This document shows, in pieces, positions 48,433-59,693 of a DNA stretch of 64,000 bases. Source of the stretch: Gonapodya prolifera JEL478 (taxonomy: Eukaryota; Monoblepharomycota; Monoblepharidomycetes; Monoblepharidales; Gonapodyaceae). A model generated the notes under the pieces. That model was not told the DNA's origin, did not search any database, and saw nothing but the letters and a program-made list of their open reading frames with translations. The stretch lies in contig KQ965799.1 in NCBI GenBank assembly GCA_001574975.1, positions 186,001 to 250,000 on the forward strand, in the 5' to 3' direction. The first letter of the stretch is position 1; each line of letters begins with the position of its first letter. Both the position numbers and the translations under genes were made by a program.

Positions 48433-49927
48433 TCACGTTTCGTCTTCGGAAGGGGCAAGATCCAAAGCATCGAATTTACGAACGGGATAGTACGTTGCCG
48501 ACACCGCTGGACCCAGTTGTATGTGAAGCTACACACAAAACCGACACTTAACAGAATGGCACTCACGTCTGCCACCAAAGAAACGACCATCAAAGGCAGC
48601 TTTGGCTACATATGTGGTTCGTAATTGTGCAACACGAAAGTTTAAGAACGAGTTCACCACAAACCTTTTTTGGCACCATCCAAATTTGAAAACTTTACAA
48701 AAACGCGAACCGCCTCTTCCGGGGGGGTGTTTCCTCCAGGAACTTCGAATACAAGGCATCGTTCAACCTCTGTGAGACGACACGTGAAGTGGATGAAAAA
48801 AACATAAATTTTGTTCGAGTACCTACTCCCAAACTTTTCTGCCTCTTCCGCAACATCTTCGTGGAGGTGATCATCCACTTGCCCGGGGCCTACCATATTT
48901 TTCAGCAGTACAACGGTGGTGGCTTCGAGAGGGAGAACAATTGCAGCACAACGTCTGATCGAAAGGTCAGTGCAGATTCCTCACCGGTAGCACTATAAAG
49001 TTCCCATTACAATTCATAGGCGTCATCATTAACAATGTTAACAGCGTGACAGTCACTCACCCATCGTGAGACTCAGGCGGAGCACCACCAAAACTCAGTT
49101 GCCCTCTTCGAAGATAAGCATCCTCCCCCGATACATCCAGGTCGATTGCGTTATAGGGAGCTTCAGGTTGGCTTAGTCGCCCACGACGCAGGAATGCCTC
49201 CTCCCCAGATTCAGCATCTACTGCCACACTAGCTAATGGTGGTGGAGCGTGGAAAGAAGTCGCAGGCATAGAATCGGAAGGTGCTGAGAATTTTGTCATT
49301 AGGCCACCATTCTAGCTCCTCGTCGCGGATTTTATGTCAATAAAGTTTACTCACTTGGTGATGCTGTTCCAGGTCCTCGAAGAGCCTCCGCAAGCAGTCG
49401 TTGCTTCTCCTCCTCCTTCCGTCGTCTATATTCCATTTTCATGGTATCGAAGTCGTTGGGTCTGGCAGGGTCATACTCTTCGTCGACCTGGAACTGAGGG
49501 ACCTTCTTCCCCCGCTTCTGAAGGGCGTGTGAGCATCGTTTCTCGCAACCACAGCAAGAGCCTCGGAGATGTGGCGACGGGTTGAACGCACCCTCTTGCC
49601 CCCCTTTTCTCGGGGAATATCGGATACAGTCGGAGATGTTGTGAAGATGCTTGCAGGGGGGAACGAGGGTTGTGGTATCGCAGACGTCTGAGGGTTCTCA
49701 TTTACGTCGCGACTGGTGGCCGGAAGAGGTTGGAATGAAGGAAGGAGTGAAGCAGTGGGTCGGCTGGGAGGTGGTCGTTTGACCTCTGCCTTCTTCCTCT
49801 TCACAGCTTGCTCCAGAAAGCTCGTAGACGCAGACCATGCTCCTGTAAATACACCAGAAGTCCTGATATCTTTTCATTTGATTCAGCAGCAGAATCACGC
49901 ACCAGAAATTGGCTTCTTGAGATCCAT
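48433..49927 (-). CDS. RBM17: splicing factor 45 (SPF45/RBM17) orthologue
   Basis: SPF45 is a U2AF-homology-motif splicing factor acting in 3' splice-site use. The probable start is ATG 49927 (MDLKKPISG, joined to AWSASTSFLEQAVKRKKAEV). A Pro/Ser-rich region follows. The family core ALQKRGKKVPQF and VDEEYDPARPNDFDTMKMEY is then clear, followed by two SGEEAFLRRG/SGEDAYLRRG motifs. The C-terminal UHM/RRM includes LRNMVGPGQVDDHLHEDVAE-type sequence, LVFEVPGG, EEAVRVFVKF and GRFFGGR, then ATYYPVRKFDALDLAPSEDE to the stop at 48433. The usual G-patch could not be placed confidently in my reading; it should lie just before the RRM. The intron upstream of ALQKRGKK is unresolved. Its start is only 51 bp from the divergent RBM26/27 start. 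Confidence 0.85.
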
Positions 49928-49978
49928 GTCAATTTGGGATAAATCAACCGGGCGGCAGAACTTCCGTTCTTCGACCTT
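49928..49978. promoter_or_regulatory. 51-bp gap between divergent SPF45 and RBM26/27 start codons
   Basis: ATG 49927 (minus) and ATG 49979 (plus) are 51 bp apart. The promoters and 5' UTRs must therefore overlap each other's transcribed or coding DNA. Both products act on nuclear RNA. The minus frame stays open through the plus exon 1, so a longer SPF45 N-terminus is possible. Confidence 0.5.
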
Positions 49979-52900
49979 ATGCGAATTACCGATGGTGAAG
50001 CGGAGTCCCTCAAGCCTTGGGTGGCTGCAAAGATAACGCCCTTTGTGTGTTGACGCTGGTCTCCGTGCGAGTGCGCCCGTGTCGCCGTGCTTATTTTCTC
50101 CCTTTCGACATACGCCGCTCAACTCCTCAACCCACGCATCTGGACGCTCTTTTTTCAGTGTAATGGTCAGCCGGACTTTGTCGGTGCGTGGATGTGCTCG
50201 AGAAACGTGCCCGTATCCTTCATTCCAACTGACATACTCACTCACAGCGGATTATATTGTCGCCTTATTGAAGCCAGATAAGGCACGAGACGAGCTGCAG
50301 AGACTGTGTGAGAATCAATTGGAAGACTTTCTTGGGCAGAGTGAGTGATAAACTCAAAGAGTTATCCATGATAATTGGCTCGTAGCAACTTTGTGCGAAT
50401 AACTTCTTCGATTCATCTTACAGATACTTCGTCCTTCGTCAATGAACTATTCAACCATCTGAAAGATGTCATCCCGGACCGTCAAAGGAGCCAGTCTCCA
50501 GCGAATGTGCTTCCTGGTATTGGGCACACTCATCCTCCGTCTCCAATGTCCCACAGCCCTCAGCGAAACTCTCCGGACAGACGGAGTCGTCAATCGGAAA
50601 CTGAAGATACCCGCTACAATCGAGGATCTCCCATGGATAAGGACAATGATTATGACCAGCCATACCTTGATGGGAGACGTGACTCCCGTGACCAGTGAGA
50701 ATCGTTCCCTTTTTTGGGGATACACCTCGAAACACCCGTTGCTAACCGCCACGTCTTTGCTTTATATAACTCGCAGGGCCCGCCAAGCTGGGTGGGACAA
50801 CAAACAGGACGAGCGGTACGGGAGTTCGGACCGCAAGCGAGGTAGAGATGATGACGATTCGTATCCGGAACCGTCACGCTCCAAATCTCAACGCACTGAG
50901 ATGTTTCCGGGAGGGCGCGCAACTGGAGATGACCGCAAGAGGGACCGCCGAGATCAATTTGAATACGAGGAGCTCCCCAATAAACGACCATATGGAGACC
51001 CGTCAACTGACAGAAGCAGATACAACAGTAGCAGGACATATGGCAGAGACAATGGACGTCCAGAGGTTGGGGGATACAGGAGGGAATCGTTCCATCCCGG
51101 CGATTCAGCAATGATAATGCCCGGTGCAGCGAATGGACGTTTTCTGGCAAGTGGTCGACCGCCCTGGAATATTGGCCTCACACCAGGACCTATGATTCCC
51201 GGATATGCACCACCCGAGTGGATGATGAGCGGTGCTGGTTACAGAGGTCGAGGTGGGCGTGGAGCTGGCTACGGACGAGGAATGTTAAGGAAAAGGGGCC
51301 GTTGTCGTGATTATGATGGTATGTTCTTCGTCGCCGCGGTGGCGCATTCGCTTTTCGTGAACTCATTTTGAATGTAGAGAAAGGTGTTTGCCTACGCGGT
51401 GACATGTGCCCGTACGATCATGGTGCGAACAGAATAATCCTGGAGCAAGGAGTTGGTGGTTTTGAATTTCTGAATGGAGTACAGGGAATGATGAATGAAG
51501 GAATGCTGTTACCGATGGCCGGTCCAAATTCATTTCCCATCGCTGGAACGCAGCCGGACATGGCTGCAGCCGGGCAGGATATCCGGCAAGTGCAGGAAGC
51601 TTCGGAAGGTTACGATCCAGAGTTGGTGGTTGCTGCACCACGACCCGTAGAACGGTGGAATCTTCCGAATGAAGTGCAACTTCCAGACCCAAGCGCGACC
51701 GCACCGCTGGCGAATGGAAAGGACCAATCAATCCACTTGCCTTCTGCGGAAATTGCGCCCAACGGCGCTCATTTGAAACCATTTGGGAATGGGGGATTCC
51801 CGTCCGGTGGTCGCGGGAGGGGAAGTAGGGGCCGAGGGGGTGGTCAGGGTTATCGGTTTGATCCGTCACGGACAAGCATTGTGGTCGAGCGGATTCCACC
51901 TGAACATTTAGGAATCGAAGACGTGACGCAATTCTTCAAGAAGTTCGGTGCCGTTGTTAATGTAAATTTGGATCGTCGGCAGTCTCGGGCCATCGTGCAG
52001 TTTTCCAACGCCGAGGAAGCGCATGCGGCGTACCGCTCACCGGAACCGATTTTTGGAAACCGCTTCGTGCGTATTTTCATTCACCGACCCGAGCAAGAGA
52101 ACATTGCGGTATCAAACGGCACTTCTCATCTTCCTGGGGATGCTTCAACTGCGGCAGGTGGACCGGCAGGCCTGCTGCCTGCTAAACGAAGAGCTCTGCC
52201 CGAGGATCCAACAACAACGGACACGGAAATGAAGGAGCGATCTCCCCACCGCCAGCCGCCCGAGGGAATTCAGAAGCTTGCTGCTAAGGCGACAATGCTG
52301 CAAGAAAAACGTGAAGAACTCTTGAGAAAGATTGCAGAGAAGGAGAGAGCTTCAGCTAGTGGTGGTTCAACAACTGTAGGACCGGGAGTCAGTGGAAACG
52401 ATGCCACCAGTATCAATCGGGGGGCTTATTCCACCACATCAAATGTAGTGGAACAACAGGAGCGGCTACGTTTGGATAGAGAGTTGGAGGATTTGTCGAA
52501 TCGCGGGCCAGAAGAAGGACAAACACAGTTGCCGACTTCAGCCAAAGCTCAACGGCTGAAGGACAAGGTTGCTGCACTGAGGACCAAGGTGAGTGTTTCC
52601 ATAAATCATTCCAGTACCCAGAGTGAATCTCTATTTACCATCGACTCGGGTTCAAGGTAGCTGCGAGCGGATTGGATCCCAACGAGGTTCTTGGTGGTCC
52701 TCCTGGAGGTCCCCGAGGTCGTGGGTCTATTTATCCGTACCAACCACGAGGGGTTGCTAGAGGAGGAGGCCGGGGTGCCATCCGTGGTCATGGAAGGGGC
52801 GCGCCACGACATCTGACCATTGATAATCGACCTCGTACACTAATTGTCAAAACCAATCCCCAGAATGTAAATCTTTCGGATCACTTTGAAGTACGTTGGT

Positions 52901-53302
52901 GTGTTTTCGTGTTTGTGGAAGCGGTGTCACTCATTTTCGTTTGTCTTAGAAATACGCGCCTGTTGAAACCGTTACGTTGGAGGATAGCAGCGTTGCGATA
53001 AGTTTCGGAACGCGCCGAGAAGCGGAATTGGTATGCTTCTATCATTGATTGTTGCACTGTCTTCGTTAACATTTGCATGACAGGCGTATCGGAACGAGTC
53101 CCCGACATTTAGCATTGTTTGGGACAACCAACCTGCTTCCGGAGCGAACGTGAGACCTGATGGGGAGATACCCGTTTCCAAGGGGGTTGATGGTGAACTG
53201 CAGTCTGAATCCGCAGCAGGTCGAGAGTTGCAAGGTGGACGTTCTGTGGACCTTTACGATGATCAGGAATCAGACGACGATGAGAGGGCGTGGAAACGCT
53301 AG
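49979..53302 (+). CDS. RBM26/RBM27-type protein (PWI-like, CCCH zinc finger, RRMs)
   Basis: RBM26/27 (Rmn1 in fission yeast) works with the nuclear exosome in polyadenylated RNA decay. ATG 49979 gives MRITDGEAESLKPWVAAKIT, matching the N-terminal PWI-like fold. It continues in the exon from about 50248 with DYIVALLKPDKARDELQRLC and NQLEDFLGQ. RS/RGG-rich linkers follow. The zinc finger RGRCRDYDEKGVCLRGDMCP-YDHG is assembled over an intron near 51320-51376, with C-x6-C-x5-C-x3-H. RRM1 is TSIVVERIPPEHLGIEDVTQ with RAIVQFSNAEEAHAAY. A coiled-coil basic stretch (EELLRKIAEKERA) and a second RRM-like domain (TLIVKTNPQNVNLSDHF, AISFGTRREAEL) precede an acidic tail. The first intron junction is not fully resolved. 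Confidence 0.87.
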
Positions 53303-53352
53303 ATTTAGTTCATGATGTTTTTGCATACAGCCACGTAGACGTGGTCCAATTA

Positions 53353-55797
53353 TTACGATCTCAATTCATTCAATGCTTCCTTGATCGAGCGCTTCAGCTC
53401 CCGGTAGGACACAATCAAAAAAGTACGCTCATCTCTACTCATAAGGCCTATTTTTTCATCGACTCCTGCATCTAACTGTTGTTGTGGGGAGAAAGTCAGG
53501 TCGACGAGACTTCCCAACTTGCTTCGTCACATAAATACCTTATTCAACGTGGCAATGACGTGGGCGACATCCAGTGAAGGACGGCCGTTCTCATCCTCCT
53601 GATGAAATAGGTAATCCCTAAACAATTTCAACAGGTAACGATCTCCCGTCTCCGACCATCGTGGATCGAGCGAGAACCTAATAAAACGTTCATGGTACAT
53701 AAACCCGAGCACACTTCGAACTGCGCGCTTACTCCGGTCGCTCATTTATAAAGCCAAGTTGAAAGAGCAGCCGCGTGATTCGGCCGTTTTCGAGCTCCTT
53801 GGAGAGTTCTGTCTCGAGGAAGTCATTGTAGTGATGTGCGCTGTTGATCTCATGCAGAATGCGGGGACCCATCATCGTAATAACATCATCGACATTCTTC
53901 ATTGGGCTCGGTTTGCTGAGGAGGTAGAGCGTGACGTTCTTCAAGTCGGTGGAAAAGTTGCGCGAAAGGAAGTCGATTGATTTGGGCAGGTTCTGCGCCG
54001 CGGTCAAGGAAAGACACGCCAGGCATGCAATCAGTTGCCCGAACCGTATCAAGTCTTCTTGCTGGTGCCCGAGAGAGTATGATGAGATTCTTGCGGAAAG
54101 CGTTCTTCAAGACACGTAACAATCCAAGTACCTGTTGTTGCGGGAGCGCCTTGCCAACGTCAAACATCAACATATCCAACAACCCACAACAGTTGAGCCT
54201 GAATCTGAAGAGAGCGGCCACATCAGAAAACTTTTGTTTGACAGAGGGTCCAGCTTGCCCTTACCGGTTTTTGCCGGTCACGAGGATTTTGCTGGCCTCC
54301 AGGCTCCGAACCGACAACCCGGCAGAATGAATCGTTTTCAGCGCACTCGCAACCTGGCAGATGAAGCTCCAGATGGTCTTTTCTAGCGCTGGGCCCGTTG
54401 GGGGAGTGGCACCGGGAGCGAAGTAGTGGTCGGCCAGTGTTGTGGCAAGGGGGTGGTAATCGTAGACGAAGGCTAGAGCTGCATCGGAGGTATTGATCTG
54501 TTAGAAAGTTGGACATCTACATGGAACAGAAGGAATAGAAAAGCCTACAGTAATCTCCGAATGCCTTTGTCGTGAACGCTTCTCGCACCGAAACGATATT
54601 TACATGGCGAAGGCGTCTCCAGGGGTCAATGGTGGACATTGCCATTTCGTTCATCAGCCTAAAACCTTTCCATAAGGTAAGAGATGCTATCGAGGAGTGA
54701 AAGAGACGAGTGGGGAAAGATTACCTTCTACCCGCCGCAGTACGTAAGGTTTGCCGTCAACGGAGCCCGTCACGCGATAGACGCTGGTCATGTAACCGAA
54801 AGATCCGGGAATCATCTTGGGCTGCTCCAGCGGGTAAACGGAATGGTAGTTGTACAGTTCCAAGGGGAGGCTCTGGGCGATTCTTGCTGAAACAGGGCTT
54901 GGTCCGGTCACTTTTCCACACCACCCGAGCGCGCACGCAACTCCACCCCATCGAGCGAGAGGAAACTAACCACTCTCATCCAAAGAATGGTGCACCGCTT
55001 CATTCCGCTTTTGCAGTTCTTCACGCAGGCGGTCCGACATGAAGAAGGATTGGATCATTCGTTGGTGCGGGTGCAGGTTGCTCACGTGAGGCAGCGGGGG
55101 AGAGTACAGGTGGTACTGCAGCTGGGGAGCGTATGTGCAGTGTTATCGAGTTAGCGTCACATCTGGAGTCCGAGCAAAGTGCCGAAACACGGCCCACGCC
55201 GAACTGTCAACTGCTAACCGGTTGAGCAGGAGTGTAGGTCACTCCGTGGGCGTTTTGTGGGTAAAAGCCGCCCTCGGGAAGAAATCGGTTCTGGTTCTGT
55301 GCCTGTGTCTCGGCATATGGATTCACCGTGCCGACGCCGAGTCGCGCTGTTTGAGGAGCTGTTGGTGCGGGTGGGCCTGTGTCGAAGGAATGCACCTGGT
55401 GGGACAGGGGAGACGTGGGCGGCGGGAACCCTCCAAATCCATCCGCCTGGCGATTGCGTTTGTCACGCGAAAACGGGCGGCGCGGGTACGGTGGCGTCGC
55501 CGTGCGAGGCTCGTGGTTGACATGGCCGTCTGCGGTGGGTACTCCCAACCCCACGCCCATTCCCGAGGGCACAAACTCGGGGAAGTCGCTGAGCGCGGGA
55601 GGAATCGACCCATCCAGGGCTGTCTCGGCCCTCTTGGTGGGCGGCGGCAAGGGGGACACGCTTTCCGGGTTAGCGGTGGCGAAAGTAAATTCTGGTGCAT
55701 CTGCGCTGAGACTGTGCGATCGTGGGATGGAAAACTGCGGTCTTGGACTCGTGGGAATGAATTCGGGCGCGGCGGGGTTGTGTTGGTGCGATCCCAT
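53353..55797 (-). CDS. PAN3: PAN3, regulatory pseudokinase subunit of the PAN2-PAN3 deadenylase
   Basis: Pan3 dimers recruit the Pan2 nuclease to poly(A)-bound PABP for the first phase of mRNA deadenylation in the cytoplasm. ATG 55797 opens a disordered N-terminus with two PAM2-like PABP-binding motifs, [12 protein letters not shown] (about residues 7-18) and FPEFVPSG. The pseudokinase domain runs from [12 protein letters not shown] and [20 protein letters not shown] through [25 protein letters not shown] and [20 protein letters not shown]. The C-terminal knob includes [44 protein letters not shown] and [17 protein letters not shown]. The stop is at 53353, 50 bp from the convergent RBM26/27 stop. 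The CCCH finger found at the N-terminus of many fungal PAN3 proteins was not seen, unless an unnoticed upstream exon encodes it. Confidence 0.92.
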
Positions 55798-57141
55798 CGC
55801 GAAGATGCGGTGAATGTGGAGGGCGGTGTTTGAACTTTTTGTTACTAGTCAATATTTGAATTGATTGTCCCTTCATAACCTTTCCAATCACACCCTATGC
55901 CAACCAGACCTTGCCCTGCCCAATCCCTCTTTTCTCTCTCATTTTATCTTTCGCCTCCTTCAGATCTTCTAGTTCGCCCTTTTCTTCTTGTGTCTCCCAC
56001 CAACCCACATGTAACCCACCTGCCAACTCTTTATCGGGCCCTCTGTAGGCCAACAAGCAGCTATTATAACAGCACATAAGCTCGCTCAAAGTTGAGATTC
56101 AGAAAGATGTGGACGTTGTTTTGCGATATTCTGGACAGGTCCCTCTGTTGTATTGGACTTTCCGTCAAACATTGTGAATGTAAAATCCTATGATCTCTTT
56201 TATTGTACCTCGTGCCACCATTGATAAGCGAGTTTCCTTTAACGCCAGAATCAGCAATAAACTCTCCTGGTTGTTCGGTTCTTGAGAATGGGTGAACATG
56301 GGAGAGGACACCGAGACACGCGGGGAGTGCTGCGTCAAAGTGTACAGCCGGTCTGTGTGCACTTCTCATCTCGGGTCTCATCTAATGCGGAATTGCGTGT
56401 CTTCGGACCATGGCGCGCGTGGGCGATGTGACGAGTCGCCTTTTGTGCGGGCGACACTTCAGCGGAATCCTGACCACAGCCTCCTGCGACCACACCTCCT
56501 TCAACGAACAGAGGGAGGAGTTCGATCGTGCAAATGGAAATCGCCGCGTCCATTGATACTCGCTGCTCTCTCCCCACCTGTCCTTTCAAATCCGCTCACT
56601 GCATTCCGTTCTCCGTTGCGCATCAGCATATCTGGCGTGCTCTGGCAGTCAGTTGTCAACCGTCAGCCGTCACTGAGAACCGTCTGAACATGCACTTGCA
56701 CTTGCACTTGACTCGATTGGCCGTCGACGCGACAGGTGCGGTCAAGTCGGCGTTCACTATGCTGCACTCTGCAGGTGAGACGTCAAACGTCACACGCGCT
56801 TTCATTCGCTCCCACATTTGGGGGATAGGGTGTGAGTGAACAGATCTTAGACTTGTTTTGTGGTTGAATGGGTTAGTTGGGCCGACCTTCCAAAGTGACG
56901 ACATCCCGGCATGAACCACGAAATAAAATCACATCCGGCGACGACTGTAATTACATAATTGATGTATATCTTCAGAACATGCACCGCCGAAAGGGGGAAA
57001 AACGAGCACGTCCGCGACCACGGGCGACTGAGGCGCCGAGGCCTCCAAGCGTCTCCATGCATTGATCTACGGCCAACACACGCGTTCCTGCTTGCCATCC
57101 GCGCTCCGCCATCGAAATCACTTAACCTCGAAACCGCCACG
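55798..57141. other. intergenic region upstream of the Cys-rich membrane protein gene
   Basis: About 1.3 kb holds no recognisable gene. A C/T-rich tract lies at about 55910-56040 and a triplicated TGCACT unit near 56690-56708. Short frames on both strands look random. Confidence 0.5.
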
Positions 57142-57632
57142 ATGACCGACAATGGCCCTCACGGCCTGAAGGGTGCAGATCCAGCCGCCATCTATGATCA
57201 TGCTCCCCCCAACCCACACCCACACTCCCCCCGCCACCACCGCCACCGCACCATTCTCATCCTCATTGGCGTTGGCGGCGCGTCCATCCTGCTTGTCCTC
57301 GCTCTCATCCCCGGCCTCGTCCTCGGTCTCCGCGCCCGTTCAAATAGCACCATCCCCCCTCCCCCCTCCCCATCGCTTCCCATAGAACCATAGAAATCTT
57401 TGTTCACCAACCCTGTCCGCCCAGTTCGGGCGGCTGCCCCGCCCCACTGACATGCAAGACGTACCATGACTTTTCCGGGCGCGCTGATTCGCTGTGCGAA
57501 TACGCGTGCAATAGGACAGAGGATTGTCCTGCGGGGTCGGGGTTGAGGTGTCTGTTTGCAAATGATGGGCCGTGGGGGGCGTGTTATGCTTGTCAGCGGC
57601 TGTGGGCTCCATTCGAGGCCAAGGTGCAATAG
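57142..57632 (+). CDS. small membrane-anchored protein with a Cys-rich domain
   Basis: I do not recognise the family. ATG 57142 opens a Pro/His-rich cytoplasmic stretch (NPHPHSPRHHRHRT), then a strongly hydrophobic helix (ILILIGVGGASILLVLALIP). Exon 1 ends at 57337; a 56-nt intron (GTTCAA donor, ACCATAG acceptor) leads in phase to exon 2 at 57394. Exon 2 encodes a Cys-rich module with about ten cysteines: QPCPPSSGGCPAPLTC, SLCEYACNRTEDC, LRCLFANDG and GACYACQ. The arrangement predicts a type II membrane protein displaying a disulfide-bonded domain. Homopolymeric C runs sit inside the intron. The stop is followed at once by repeat copy E. Confidence 0.55.
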
Positions 57633-57792
57633 CACAGACCGAGGCTGTGGAACAGTGTGAGAGGTCTGCCAGAGGCAAATTACTTTTTGCGAAGGGTCTA
57701 GTGCGCAGAGCGTGCAGCGCATAATTCCCGTTCGCGCTCACCGAGGACTCGGCCCGAGGGGAATGAATCGCTAAGCGGAAGACGCCCCCACT
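57633..57792 (+). repeat. GC-rich repeat family, copy E (just behind a stop codon)
   Basis: A diverged copy starts directly after the stop of the Cys-rich gene: ACAGACCGAGGCTGTGGAAC, then TCTGCCAGAGGCAAATTAC, with GCGCAGAGCG and CACCGAGGACTCGGCCCGAG blocks after it. It has the same orientation to the upstream transcript as the intronic copies. It may lie in the 3' UTR or in an untranslated intron. Confidence 0.55.
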
Positions 57793-58170
57793 GACCAGAT
57801 CGGATTTGAACGCTCAGTATCATTAATTTCTGTTCATATGTTCTGTACATGTATGTCGAGAAAGAAGAGAAAGTTTTGCACTTGTTTTCTGTATCAATTT
57901 ATCATGAGCAGCCGCAGGTGGGTGAAACGTCCACAGAGCGAGGACTGGGACTTTCGCCAAGCATTCCTCAAAGCATGGCAAAGGAAACAAACATGTGAGT
58001 CATGCCTCTCTTGGAAAGTGATGGAGGAAGCTACACGTCGACCGTTGCCCAAACCCACCCAAGCCCGCCAAAAAAGAACCAAGCCCTCGGAGCACACCAC
58101 ATTCCGTTTTTGCCGTCTCCGGGGTCCCTGCACACCAACAAAATACCGCTTAGGAAACTCATCACCCCCT

Positions 58171-58580
58171 GCCACGGAGATTTGCATAGTTGTGGATGAA
58201 TCTTTGTGGCATTGGGCTGTTCCTGAGCTTGATCAAATATCCGATAATTTGTCGAGGCGGGGGGACCCCTCAATTAGTTTGCCACGGAGTTCACTCGGTG
58301 TACCCCCTCGATCTCTGTGGTGAACTGATTTGAGGAGCTGCCTTGGACTGGATTCAGGCACCCCTGATTTAGTTCGGCGCGGAGATTTGGGGGTCAGCCG
58401 ACTCATCTCCGTGCCAAACTAATTAGGGGTCCTTGTGCAGCGACAAGCACCTCTGCCACGAAGATTTGAGTAGTTTTGAATGATTCTCCGTGGCATCGGG
58501 CCTTTCCCGACCTTGGCCAAATATCCAACAATTTTTCGAGGCGGGGACCTCCAAAATGTTTCTCGTTGAGAGTTCATTTC
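58171..58580. repeat. direct and inverted repeats at the left side of the recombinase fossil
   Basis: A ~120-bp block GCCACGGAGATTTG...CAAATATCCGATAATTTGTC (58171-58295) recurs at 58455-58575. The motif ACCCCTCAATTAGTTTGCCACGGAG (shortened here) at about 58263 occurs again at about 58359 and inverted at 58407-58432. These may be terminal or subterminal repeats of the neighbouring element. Confidence 0.55.
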
Positions 58581-58584
58581 ATGT

Positions 58585-59693
58585 TTGACAAACTTTGTTG
58601 TTTTCCAGAAGCCTCTATTTGCTTTTCAAATGCGAACAATCAAGAATGGCCAGCAGGATGTTTACAATACACTGTTTGCCAAGCACGGCGCAACCAAAAC
58701 ACAAGCAATGCTCGTCAAATACGCAAATCTTGTCGGAGTTGTGCGGGAAGCGCTGGTCAGCGCCGGGACGCTTGAGCCTTTGACAGAAGACTTTACAAAT
58801 CACATGTGAATTGTAAATACCATTCACGTTTCATGGCTCGTCACAAGCATGTACTACAATCCAGAAACTCAAACAACCGTGTTTGCGGCAATGACTGTTT
58901 TTGTTCAAGCACTCCCGGAAGCTATTGCTGGCCAGGAGGTTGTTGACGTTTACAAAAATAACATGTCTACGCGAATACAAAAAAGCATCACAAGATACAA
59001 TACCCAGCTTGCAAACTCAAGAGAGGAGACAATGTGGATGTCTTGGTGTGACGTTAGCAAATGTGTGGAAAGATATATTGTTCAAAACAAGATTGAGACT
59101 CTTGCCACTAAAGCCCCCTTTCATTTGCTGAAGAGTGAGCGCTTCAAGATGCTCTTGTGCTCTTGGTGTACACAAAGCTCCCCCCTGTGCGCGCCAAGGG
59201 TGCCTTGTAAAGAGGTGTGATTTTGATACAGAGCAAGACAACTACATCGATACCCAAAACATAACGTGGTGTTCAACAAGTACAAAACAAGCAAAATATA
59301 CGGCAAAAATGCTGTCCAACTCGACAAGAGCAAGCTCTTGTGGAAACTTTTGCGCCGCGTTTCCACAATGTGTTGCGATCCGAGTTGACACGCTATATTG
59401 TGCAAATTTCTCTTTTACACTCGCCTTGGAGAAGCCCTACGTAAACAAAGATGCCTTTGAACAGCACGTTATGGACATTCTGCACCGCGTTACAGGTAAG
59501 CGTCTCGGGGTCAATAGGCTCCGCAAAATATTCATTACCCACTTTTTGTCAAAGGCCCCACGCAAAGCAGAATGTGATCTTGTTGCAAAAATGCGGGGTC
59601 ATAGCGTTTCAACCCAAAGCACGTACAGAAGGTACTTTTCTTCGTTTGTATCGGGCCTTGTTGAAGACATGGTCTTGTGAGCGCCATTCATAA
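58585..59693 (+). mobile_element. fossil tyrosine-recombinase element (Crypton-like or Polinton-like-virus type integrase)
   Basis: The segment preserves parts of a tyrosine recombinase: N-terminal helical frames, a central part with the YKTSK-IYG style of YR integrases, and a C-terminal part with NRLRKIFITHFLS, a GHS motif and TYRRYFSS as the likely Tyr region. It is broken, with at least two interruptions of the reading frame. The composition is more AT-rich than the neighbouring host genes. Cryptons (DNA transposons) and Polinton-like viruses both carry such enzymes, and I see no capsid or polymerase gene here to decide between them. Divergence of the frames suggests an old insertion. Confidence 0.5.

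Noticed and set aside
55895-56089. 64-residue minus-strand charged frame
   Set aside because: It is the reverse of a C/T-rich tract; charge is a composition effect and there is no start context or homologue recognised.
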